NCBI GenBank assembly: GCA_049999725.1
Contig: JBNGIS010020431.1
Span: forward strand, 1-58,810
Direction: 5' to 3'
Origin: Haplomitrium mnioides
Lineage: Eukaryota; Marchantiophyta; Haplomitriopsida; Calobryales
Length of the DNA: 58,810 bases
The notes beneath the pieces are model-generated. The model made no database searches. It was not told the origin of the DNA and saw nothing but the letters and a program-made list of their open reading frames with translations. Positions 1 through 8,570 of this stretch are shown here, piece after piece. Position 1 is the first letter of the stretch. The number at the start of each line of letters is the position of its first letter. A program made the translations under genes and the position numbers.

Positions 1-632
1 AACGAAGGTATGGAAGAGGTCGATTCTCATGGGTATATGCCATATGTCTTTTGCCTTGCACCAGCTGTTCAGTTGGTATAACCTGACGAGACCTGCTGTA
101 ATCCTGCGCTCGGCTCCAAAGCCCCATCCTCTCTGGATATGTATTGGTATCCCCAAATAGGTGTACTGGTTCGTCACCTCGACATTGTCCTGCCTGAACT
201 TGAAAGTATCCCTCTGTGCTGTGGTGAGCCATTTTCCAAAGACCAAAACCTTGGTTTTCTTCATATTGACAGTCATGCCGGATTGGCTGCAGAAATCGTC
301 CAGTGTTTTTAGGTGTTGTTGGAGTCCAACCCGTGTTGTTGACATGAGGACTATGTCATCTGCATACAAGAGAATACCAATGGTCTGGGCTAGCAGATTG
401 GGGGCAGGGGCTCCCACATTGGCCAGAACTGCCTCCAGTTTGTCAATGAACAGGCCGAATAAGGTGGGGGAGAGTGGGCAGCCCTGCTTTACACCAATGT
501 TGCAATGGATAGGCTCTGACATGCCCTGATGTGTGTGGACACAGGCCAAAACTTCTTCATATAAGATCTGAATGGCCGTGATCCAGTCCGTTGGTAGGTG
601 TAACTCATGTAATCTGGAGGCACCTGGTGGTG
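1..632 (-). CDS. LINE reverse transcriptase, partial (reverse strand)
   Basis: Read on the reverse strand, this stretch is one open frame from about 632 to the left edge with no stop. It shows non-LTR (L1-type) reverse-transcriptase motifs in order: GVKQGCPLSPTLFGLF (block 4), LLYADDIVLM (catalytic YADD, about 325-355) and a thumb-like segment with VTNQYTYLGIPI. In the family this enzyme copies LINE RNA at a nicked target. The element is 5'-truncated: the frame meets a TGA just upstream, at the inverted repeat at 623-650, and it runs off the window on its 3' side. It points opposite to the LINE at 1.3-7.1 kb, so it is a separate insertion. The forward ORF over the same bases is its antisense shadow. 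Confidence 0.88.
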
Positions 633-657
633 ACACGTGTCAACACCAGGAGGCTCC
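616..657. repeat. Imperfect palindrome at the LINE 5' boundary
   Basis: Bases 623-650 are almost self-complementary around the centre ACACGTGT (633-640), with CCTGG at one end and CCAGG at the other. The pairing continues loosely outward as GGAG/CTCC. It sits exactly where the reverse-strand LINE frame begins. It may be an insertion-junction fold-back or a G-box-like CACGTG site in an old promoter; I cannot tell which. Confidence 0.6.
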
Positions 658-1286
658 CCTGGCAACATGGCTATTTTCTTTGGGGGAGAAGAAATTAGCA
701 TGTGCATGCAGCAGACTGCATGCGCATACCTACTGACTAATAATTAGGAGCTGCAAACAGTGTTCAGCTAACCTTGACCATGTGTTCGTGGTTGTTTGCT
801 CCCAGCTACCAGGTTCCATCATGTTTGTGGGAGCCCATGTAATTACGGAAGAACATTTCTCCCATATAAATACACAGAAGGAGCCCAGCGATGGCATCCT
901 CATTGCACACACATTTCACTTGTTTCACTTGTATCTCGTTTTTGGGCATTCAAAGGAGAATCGCGTCTGAAGGGAGGGGGTCGTTTTTCTCATCAAAGGC
1001 AGAATCGCGACTCAGGAGCAAGTTGTTTCCTGCAAGCAGAGGACCTCACAAAGTGCCTGCTGCGTTTTCGTGCATAGGAAGGAAGTCGTGAGCGAGTTGC
1101 GTTTTGGGTCTGGGAAGAGGTCATGAGTCTGCTATCGAGCAGAAGAGCATTGCGATTATCTGCTCTTGCGAATCTGCTGTCGGTGAGGAGAGATTCACGA
1201 CGTCCCTGCCCTCGCGAATCTGCTGTCACACAAACCTTTCGTGGAGCTGACGTTTTCTTCTTCCTCTTTCCTGTAATTCTCAGCTA
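658..1286 (+). other. Region upstream of LINE ORF1, possible LINE 5' UTR
   Basis: No convincing gene. A TATA-like TATAAATA lies near 875, followed by a stretch in which a GAATC-containing word (GAATCGCG, GAATCTGC) recurs between about 957 and 1,225. The ORF1 remnant begins right after it. The region may be the LINE's 5' untranslated/promoter region or host DNA. Several short ORFs cross it in conflicting frames and look like noise. Confidence 0.3.
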
Positions 1287-2469
1287 TTGTGGATTTTCGC
1301 TGCTGTATTATCAGCAACACGTTTTGATAATTCCAACAGCCTCAAGGAGATTTGGGCATGGTTTGGAAAAATTTGCAAACAGAAGTGTTGGAAGGCCTCA
1401 GTGCTCAGGCTCTTAGGCAAAGGCTTTTTTCTGGTATCTACAGAAGAAGATCGAGTCAGATCCACACTTCTCACAGGGGAACCTTTACTAATGAAGAACA
1501 TGAGATGCATCTTCCAACCTTAGAGACCTAAGTTTGACCCCTTGATGGAACAAGCCTTGATTCCTACTTGGATGACCTTGCCATTCTTTCCTTAAGAGCT
1601 ATGCAATCAGCTCCCAATGATTGCCAGTGTCTTTGGAAATTGCATTCATGTCCCTTCAGTTCTGGATGGGATGCATGTTAGATTCTGTGTGCAGCTGGAC
1701 AAATCCAAAGGAGTGAGTCCAGTCTTGGAGCTATGGTGTCCCAACTGTACCTACTCCCAAGAGGTGGAATATGATGGAATACCTTTCAGATGCTTTCTCT
1801 GCAGGAGCACTGATCACTTGGTTGGGGAATGTCCTCAAGAAAACGCCCGTAGTTTCGCCCTGAAAAAGAGGGGGGAGGCCCTCAGGCAGGCCAATAGGGA
1901 ACCATTAGGAAATCCTGGCGCTTCTCTGTCTGCAACACAAAAGTTGGAGAATCAAGGAATGCATTCCTCACACTTGAGGTGGATAACAGAGATCAGGCTG
2001 AAGCAAGTACACCTTCAGAGATTGTTTATAAGAATCTAGTACAAGAAGACTCCAAAAACAGTACCTGCCAAGAGAGAAAGGACTCAGTCAGCCCTACGTC
2101 AGCACAAGGAGAGAGGGAGGCTGTAACCTCTGTGCAAGGTAAAACCCTGGCTGCATCAAGTAGTCACACCAGCGCACCTCCAGCTATAATTGAGTTGGCT
2201 AATGGTACTGGCAATAAGATGGGACAAGAAGGGGCACCTGAGGTCCTCGATGATGTGGTAGTTGCGAAGGAAATCCAGGTTGAGACCCAAGTGGTAACCG
2301 AGGAGGAGCTTGCTTCTGACATGGGACAGAAGAAGTGGGAGAAGGTCATCGAGTGTTACAATCGGCGAAACAAGCCAAAGAAAGAATCAATGGCTGCAGA
2401 ACTTCAGATCACCAGAGCAGATCTCAGGGAATGGCCAGGACCCTGGGCTCAGGGAAAATGACGGGGCAG
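1287..2469 (+). pseudogene. LINE ORF1 (nucleic-acid-binding protein) remnant
   Basis: Joined across stops, the translation resembles the plant LINE ORF1 layout. A DUF4283-like N-terminal region (GKGFFLVSTEEDRV, then LIPTWMTLPFFP near 1,560-1,590) is followed by a zinc knuckle CFLCRSTDHLVGEC (CX2CX4HX4C, 1,791-1,832) and a charged, low-complexity tail. ORF1 proteins bind the element RNA in the ribonucleoprotein particle. In-frame stops occur before 1,617, and a frame change near 1,980 links the 1,617-2,039 and 1,979-2,461 frames, so it cannot make a full protein. Confidence 0.75.
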
Positions 2470-2485
2470 AAAACGGCCAGAAAGG

Positions 2486-2661
2486 AGAACCTGTGACAGA
2501 TTTTATTGGCATGTAGCTGTCGCTGGACACCTTTGTGTCCCAACTTGGCTACTTTTGAGGGAGTGGTTTACTTTAGTCCAGACTATGAAGTTTTGCCGCC
2601 TCAGCGGTTGTATTTGATGTGTGGAAATAAAGTTTTTACTTCCTGTCAAAAAAAAAAAAGA
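2486..2661 (+). mobile_element. Short poly(A)-tailed element copy 1, with 16-bp TSD
   Basis: About 175 bp ending in a run of A, inserted in the LINE. It is flanked by a perfect 16-bp target-site duplication AAAACGGCCAGAAAGG at 2,470-2,485 and 2,662-2,677. It carries the block GTAGCTGTCGCTGGACAC, a GGCGGTTGTATTTGATGT-like stretch (here GCGGTTG) and an AATAAAG signal shared with the copies at about 2,780-3,097 and 6,210-6,517. It has no coding capacity. This is either a 5'-truncated 3' end of another LINE or a SINE mobilised by one. Confidence 0.88.
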
Positions 2662-2779
2662 AAAACGGCCAGAAAGGTGGACCAATTGTGTTATAAACTA
2701 GACCTCCGGGGGGAGAAAATTCTGGAGGATAATCCTTAGAAGTCTCATTGAATGATGATTCACTGTTGCACAGTGTAAT

Positions 2780-3097
2780 CCCCTCCCCACTTTCCGTGGA
2801 ACCAGAATGAGGATAGTGTTATCAGCTATCAGATTTACTGGAGCTCGTTTGAAGTAGAATTGACTCGCAGTTTATGTTAATTATTTTCTGGATTGATGGC
2901 CTGGGGCTAGTGATGTACCTCAGGAGAACATGTGAAAGATTTTATTGTTAGGTAGCTGTCGCTGGACACCTTTGTGTCCTGACCTGGCTACCTTCGAGGA
3001 AGTGGTTTGCTTTAGTCCAGACTTTGATGTTTTACCACTACGGCGGTTGTATTTGATGTGTGGAAACAAAATTTTTACTTCCTGTCAAAAAAAAAAG
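2780..3097 (+). mobile_element. Short poly(A)-tailed element copy 2
   Basis: Homologous to the 6,210-6,517 copy over its whole length: GGAACCAGA near the start, GTTTGAAGT, GATTGATGGCCT, the GTAGCTGTCGCTGGACAC block and the terminal CTTCCTGTC followed by A. The 5' edge and any target duplication are not clear. It lies where the N-terminal half of the LINE endonuclease should be, so its arrival, or a later deletion, removed that coding part. Confidence 0.75.
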
Positions 3098-3105
3098 AAA
3101 GGCAG

Positions 3106-5503
3106 AGGATGTCGACTGAGCTCTTAAACTCACTTCCCCAGGAAAGGAATTGGATCATGGGAGGAGATTTTAACATGGTGGAACACTGAGAGGACTGCAG
3201 GGGCGGCACTGGCCACAGCCTAGGTGGCCTGGAACTCCAAGCTTGGAGTGACCTAGTAGCATTCCTGAGAATAGCAGACCCATTCCAGGTGACACAGGGT
3301 GCATTGAAGTTCTCAAGGAGCAAGTAGCAAAGAGGACAAATTCTAACAAGACTGGACAGATTTTACATTCCAGCTGGTCTCTTACATCAGTCCTGCAGGG
3401 CTAAGGTCATCAATGTTGGGAGCTTGTCTCGCTCTGATCATCTACCCATATCCATGGCATTAATGTTCAAGGGTCACCCGGCTCTCAAAACTAGTTTTTT
3501 AAAGCTGAATGTCTCTCGCCTTGAAGACCCTTCAATAGTTGCTAAGTTCATTGGTATCTAAGGAGAAACTTTGGGGTTCTGTGCTGGATCCCCCCGAAGG
3601 AGCCGACAGGCAGTCAGAATGGTGGGACGAGGCAGTCCGCAGAATCACTAAATGGCTGAGAGAATTCGGGTTCAGAAAAGTCTACCTCAGGTGGGCAGAA
3701 GAAGTGATGCTCACAAGCAAAGTAACTACTCTCAGAGCTCAGATCGAGGAAAACCAGAACAACACTCTTCTCCAAGAGGAACTAGACAAACATGTGATAG
3801 CTCTGTAGGTCTTTGAAGATCACAGAGCCAAATGAGCCAGGATCCATTCAAGCGCCAACTGGTTTGAAGAGGGGGATAAGATGCACAAGTTCTTTTTCAG
3901 CACTCACAAGGAACACAAAGCATCATCTGAGATAGTAGAGCTGAAGGGGCCTGCACAAGAAGAACTCTTTGACTGGAAGGGCAAAGAAAAGAGTTTAGTA
4001 GACTATCTGTCCAGCATTTTTCGCCGCAGGGCAGATGATCCATTGAGAGCGATTGCCCAAGAAGAGACCCTCAGGCACATCCCCTCACACATCTCCCCTG
4101 CTCAGCAGACCTTGCTGGAAGACCCTCCCAGTGAACAAGAGTTCATGAAGTCCCTAGCTAGCATATGAGGGCTTAAGTTCCCAGGCCAGATGGTCTCCCT
4201 AGCGAATTCTACAAATGATGCTGGAAGTGGATTGCCAAAGACTTCGCAGTCATGATCTCGGAAGCTGCTAGACAACAATCGTTCAGTGTTGAGCTCAACA
4301 AAGGCACAACCTCCTTGATTGACAAGGGTGGCGATAAGACTCTAGTCTCCAACTGGAGATTCATTTCCCTTCTGAATACCTCTTACAAGATCTTTGCCAA
4401 AGTGTATTCTTTTAGGTTGCAAAAGCTTCTGACAGGATCATTAATACAGCGCAATCAGCCTTTCTGCAAACAGATACATCCTTGACAATGTGATTTCTGC
4501 AATCGAGACCAAGGATTGTGCTCTCTCATCAGGACAAGATTGTATTTTCCTGCAAGTGGATTTTGAGAAAGCTTATGACACAGTGGACTGGGATTTCTTG
4601 TTCAAAGAATTAGAGGCCATGGGGTTTGGTCAAAAAATCATTGGCTACGTGAAGGTGACAACAACAAATGCCACTTCTGCAATCAACCTGAATGGCATCC
4701 CCTCCCACTCCATCCCTATCCAGTGATCTGTTCGTCAAGGCTGCCCTCTTGATCTGCTATTTGGATCAGCTCGGGACCTAAGCTGCAAGGGTGGAAAGTG
4801 GACATTAACTGGAAATGGGCAGAAAAGGATACAATCTTGAACTCTTTGGTATTCTGTTTGGCATTCAAAGCGATCTACCAGGAATTAAGAACATCTTGGT
4901 GGACAGAATCAGATCAAAGCTCAAGTTTTGGTGCAACAGATATATCCGCCTGCCAGGAAGACTGTTAATCATAAATCAAATTCTTCTGGGTTCATCTGGT
5001 ACTTTGCTTCTTGCTGGGCAGGGGGCAGCTCCACCCTTAAGGAAATCAAACAGCTGGTGAAAAACTTCCTCTGGTCAGGAAATGGGGAAAACTGCAGAGC
5101 TCTGGTGGCATGGGAAACCTGCGTGAAGAGGAAGCAAGAAGGGGGTTTGGGATTGATAGACATCTATGTGCAGATTCAAGCCCTGCTGGGGAAGTGGATA
5201 ATGACCGTTCTGCCTGGGGACTCAACATGCAAATCATTCTTATTGCATGGAGCCAGCCAAGCTATACCACTCGGTAAACTAGGTTGGGGTCACTTCCTAT
5301 TGTGGTCAGTAGCTGACTCTGGATCCTCATGTTGGTCTACCTCTCAGCTGTGGAAGAAGATATGGCAGGCTCTCTTAGTGCTCAAAAGATCCATCAAACA
5401 GAAGGCTCCTAAATCCTTTGAAAAAGCTTTGAGCATTAACATCTGGTGGTGTAAGCTGGGAGAAAACTCACTCCTGGCTGCAAACAAGAGATGCCAGCCT
5501 TGA
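3106..5503 (+). pseudogene. LINE ORF2: endonuclease C-half and reverse transcriptase, defective
   Basis: The endonuclease motif WIMGGDFNMVE (3,151-3,183) is followed by RT regions: FLQVDFEKAYDTVDWDF (about 4,546-4,600), then SVRQGCPL (about 4,727-4,750). The segment that should hold YADD is absent: RQGCPL runs directly into unrelated residues and then the thumb-like region (RLPGRLLIINQ, VAWETCVKRKQEGGLGL near 5,110-5,155). Several stops and frame changes break the frame. In the family this protein nicks the target and primes reverse transcription; this copy is dead. Confidence 0.82.
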
Positions 5504-6209
5504 GATGGTCTCAGGTAGGGATCAACGTGATTGGGGACCTATGGAATTGTCAAACATATGAGTTCCTTGACTGGGAGGAGTTGTAAGGACACAACCAGCT
5601 TCACAAAAGGCATCATCGGAAATGGTATGACCTGATAGCAAAGATCCCTGATAGGTGGGACCGGGCCACATAAGAAAGGAGACTGGACCGGAGTTTTCAC
5701 ATCTGCAATAGAGACCCACCAGGTCGCAATATCTCTGTGGAGTGCTGATACTGATCTCAAAGCTGGCATCCTGAGTCAGTCTTCTTCTCTGCCCTATTCA
5801 TGCTCATGGTTCTTTGTCACCTCAATATCTACCATGTTGGCCGAAGGAACTCAACCCCAACTTCCTCTTTCAGTGACTATGAGGAAAATGAGAGTTTGCA
5901 CAGTGCCCAAAGGTCAGATTGCTGAGTATAAATTACTTGGCTCCTTTATTGGAGAGGGAGATAGAGACTCTGGAATGTGCTCTGGAGTGATAACTCCCTC
6001 CTCAGCAGCTATTCCACCAAGAAAGGCTGTCAGTTCATCCTGGACCGCCATCTACAATCATTTCAGTTCGATCAACTCTGCACACTCCTCCAGATGGACT
6101 GACATATGGGATGCTTATTGTCAAAGAGGTGTGCAAGTCGGGAGCTTCAGGAAAAAAACAGAGAAGCCAGAGAGACTGATGCAAGACTTGTCTGCTGCAA
6201 GGAGGATTT
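5504..6209 (+). pseudogene. LINE ORF2 C-terminal region remnant
   Basis: Low-quality continuation of the LINE. The frame at 5,834-6,229 keeps TAIYNHFSSINSAHSSRW and runs into LVCCKED, the first half of a cysteine-rich zf-RVT-like segment. The insertion at 6,210 interrupts it. No complete domain can be read between 5,504 and 5,830. Confidence 0.5.
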
Positions 6210-6517
6210 CTATAGAACCAGAGATTTGAAGATGCATCAGGCTATTAATTAGAGGGACTAGAGTGTTTGAAGTGTCCTTTGATTATAGATGTTGATTATA
6301 TTTTGGATTGATGGCCTAGGGCTAGTGACCTACCTTAGGAGGACTTGTGATAGATTCTATTCGTAGGTAGCTGTCGCTGGACACTTTTGTGTCCCGACTT
6401 GGCTACCCTTGAGGAAGTGGTTTGCTTTAGTCCAGACTTTGATGTTGTGCCGCTTCGGCGGTTGTATTTGATGTAGAAATAAAGTTTTTACTTCCTGTCA
6501 AAAAAAAAAAAAAAAAA
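6210..6517 (+). mobile_element. Short poly(A)-tailed element copy 3, with 11-bp TSD
   Basis: A 308-bp insertion flanked by AAGGAGGATTT at 6,199-6,209 and 6,518-6,528. Removing it rejoins the interrupted LINE reading frame: LVCCKED on the left is followed by LLQNFIHCFWLC on the right, restoring a zf-RVT-like C-C...H-C...C pattern. It has the same terminal blocks as copies 1 and 2 and about 20 A at its 3' end. It is the longest clean copy, so about 0.3 kb is probably the full or nearly full length. Confidence 0.88.
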
Positions 6518-7136
6518 AAGGAGGATTTACTGCAAAATTTCATTCACTGTTTCTGGCTTTGTCCTAGGATCAGCACTATCTGGAAATGGGCTGGAAATAT
6601 CATTAACAGATTAGGGTTCTCTATTTGGGGGAATACCAAAAGGTGGAAGCCAACCTGGCAGTAATGCATCCTAGGCAACAGAATCCCAAAGGCACTGGTC
6701 GTAGCTCAAGATCTAGAGGAATAGTACTTTACTTCATATGGCTTTCTATGAATGCTATAGTGTTTGAGAAGTCGCCCATGGATATGTACTGCTTTAAGAA
6801 GAAAATCTGAATGAGACTGATTGAGTAGGGTAAGAAAACTTGACTTGAAGCTTGTAGAGAGTGGCTCAAATTGAAGAGAAAGCAGAAAACATTCTTGAAG
6901 ACTTAGACAGAACACGGGGTGCCAGGCATCTCCTCTGTATCCGTGATGAGGACACAGTTTGCTGGAATTTTGATGTTGTAGTAATCTGGATTGAGGGTAT
7001 TCGGTTACTTTTGTTTACTACACTAGATCCCGAAAGGGATTTGATTGATTGATAGTTTTGCAGCTTGACCTGATTGCTGGCAGTGGTTGTTCCTTTGATG
7101 TTTGAAAGTAAATAAAGTTGTTTGCTTTAGGTCAAA
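6518..7136 (+). pseudogene. LINE zinc-binding C-terminus and 3' UTR
   Basis: The frame after the insertion reads HCFWLCPRISTIWKWAGNI and IWGNTKRWKPTW, typical of the zf-RVT segment after plant LINE reverse transcriptases. A later stretch (6,861-7,052) has a short open frame. The 3' end, about 7,050-7,136, has GATGTTTGAAAGTAAATAAAG and GGTCAAAAG, similar in design to the tails of the short elements. This suggests those elements could have used a LINE of this type for mobility. Confidence 0.6.
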
Positions 7137-7138
7137 AG

Positions 7139-7173
<35 letters not shown>
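7137..7173. repeat. (GA)n microsatellite at the LINE tail
   Basis: AAGAAAG followed by about 14 GA dinucleotides. It directly continues the A-rich LINE end and probably grew from its poly(A) tail. Confidence 0.9.
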
Positions 7174-7177
<4 letters not shown>

Positions 7178-7239
7178 TCTGTAAATTTAAAGCAGAAGCA
7201 AAGAAGCAAAACATCAGGAATGTAAAGCAGAAGTTCATT

Positions 7240-8570
7240 TCACACTTTGTAAGTATCGGGCTTTGAGAGTTTAACCTGTGTGATGGACTGTTCTGTATCC
7301 CGCTCGGAATGAAAATCAGAAGTAGAGCCTGAAGGGGCTGCGACCACTTCATACTTTTTGTCCTCAGAAGTTTCCAAACGAGATTGTTCCTCAGCCGCAT
7401 TGCTGTGGACTGTTGTCAAATTTACCATCAGATTTCGTCGGGTTGAGTGGGAGTTAAAATCCAGTTGCCTTACCTGAAAAATCAAGAGGTAGTGATGGAT
7501 ACCGGGCAAAATGGAACTTGACAAATTGCATTTTTGCTTTCAACAAGGAATCAGCAATACCCACTCATTAACTTACCAGAAACTCAAGTTTGCGTTCAAG
7601 GGCTGCAACGCGTTCCAAAAGGGAACCTTTCGCCTCCACCTCCTCTAAAGCCCACCGAGCTGGTTTTGAAGTTCTGTCGGATACAGTAGAGGGTGTCGAT
7701 GGTCCTGAACATGCCTTCTCTGATTTTGGACTATTCTTGTCGTCCAGGAAAGCCAACTGTAGATAATCAAATCGGTTTTAGACAGGGACAACAAGAACGA
7801 ATATGAGTGACGAAATCAAAAGCAATTTGAGTGGCATGGAGCGCGTACTCATGCACCTTCTGTTCAAGAAGTTCCACGCGTTGCACAAGAGGAGTACTAT
7901 TCCCTAAAGGAAGTTCACCGAAGGAGCTTTGAGAGCTCCTGATCTTTAATTTACGGGGACTGCTCCACTTTTGTTGGGTTAGAGCTGATTGATCCTCGGA
8001 CGAAACACCAACTGACACTGGTGAAGCTCTCTCCATTATCTCGGGAGACCCATTCTCTGTTGCGCCTGAGCTTCTGCTGCTGTCATCTCCGATCGTTCCT
8101 TGGCACTCCTTCGAGAATCCCGCATGAGTTGCTGGCAGAATTGCAGATGCTGCCTCCACTCTGCCATTCAAGTCATGCACTCTATTTTCAACCTCATGAT
8201 TCTGTTTTTCAGTACGAGGTGCCTCGACACGGTTGGAAACAGAACTGAGTCTATCAATATCCTTACCATCGACCTCGTCCACGGATTGGTTCCTAGGGTA
8301 AAACACATCCTCATCTGCAACAGTTTCTGTCAACCTGGTCTCTCCAACGGTTTGAGAACTCAACACATGATTCTCCCTGGGATGTGGGAAGCAATCACAT
8401 TTTTCTTGGGTAACTACTCCATTACCACCACTGCCCACGTCCATCGAATATGATGTTTGGCGACCGTGGGCATTAACACAGCGTTCCTCTCCCATCGAAT
8501 GTGGGTCGGCGTCAAAATTCTTCGCAACGAAGGTCGAAGACGACTGTTCATTGTCGGTGTTAGTTGCCAT
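7240..8570 (-). CDS. Host gene, three exons, 375-residue coiled-coil protein of unknown function
   Basis: Exons on the reverse strand: 8,570-7,857 (238 codons), 7,756-7,577 (60 codons), 7,473-7,240 (77 codons plus TGA). Introns are 100 and 103 bp. Donors AAG|GTGCAT and CTG|GTAAGT and acceptors CTACAG and TTTTTCAG are all GT-AG, and all junctions are in phase 0. The first ~200 residues are polar, Ser/Glu-rich and low complexity. Across the exon joins a leucine heptad pattern appears (LVQRVELLEQK/LAFLDD and LLERVAALERKLEFL/VRQLDF), predicting a short coiled coil. The joins improve this pattern, which supports the splicing model. No stops or frameshifts, unlike everything around it. I do not recognise the family. 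The start is the ATG at 8,568-8,570. Confidence 0.75.
7474..7576 (-). other. Intron 2 of the host gene
   Basis: Reverse-strand intron of 103 bp with a GTAAGT donor and a TTTTTCAG acceptor preceded by a T-rich tract. Confidence 0.7.
7757..7856 (-). other. Intron 1 of the host gene
   Basis: Reverse-strand intron of 100 bp from donor GTGCAT to acceptor CTACAG. The donor is weaker than that of intron 2, but it is the choice that keeps the frame and the heptads. Confidence 0.6.

Larger units (their letters stand above)
1287..7136 (+). mobile_element. Degenerate plant LINE (L1-type), nested with short elements
   Basis: A plus-strand non-LTR retrotransposon. Its parts appear in normal order: ORF1 with a CCHC knuckle (1,287-2,469), endonuclease C-terminal half (3,106-3,350), reverse transcriptase (3,500-5,500), C-terminal region with a zinc-binding segment (5,500-6,690) and an A-rich 3' end (about 7,040-7,136, with AATAAAG). 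It is broken by stops and frameshifts, lacks the N-terminal half of the endonuclease and the YADD part of the RT, and hosts three copies of a short poly(A)-tailed element. It ends about 100 bp downstream of the stop codon of the reverse-strand host gene. Confidence 0.85.

Noticed and set aside
161-529. 122-codon plus-strand ORF
   Set aside because: It is the antisense of the LINE reverse transcriptase, whose motifs are clear on the reverse strand.
8021-8453. Plus-strand ORFs over the host gene
   Set aside because: Antisense shadows of exon 1; the reverse strand has proper splice sites and a complete frame.
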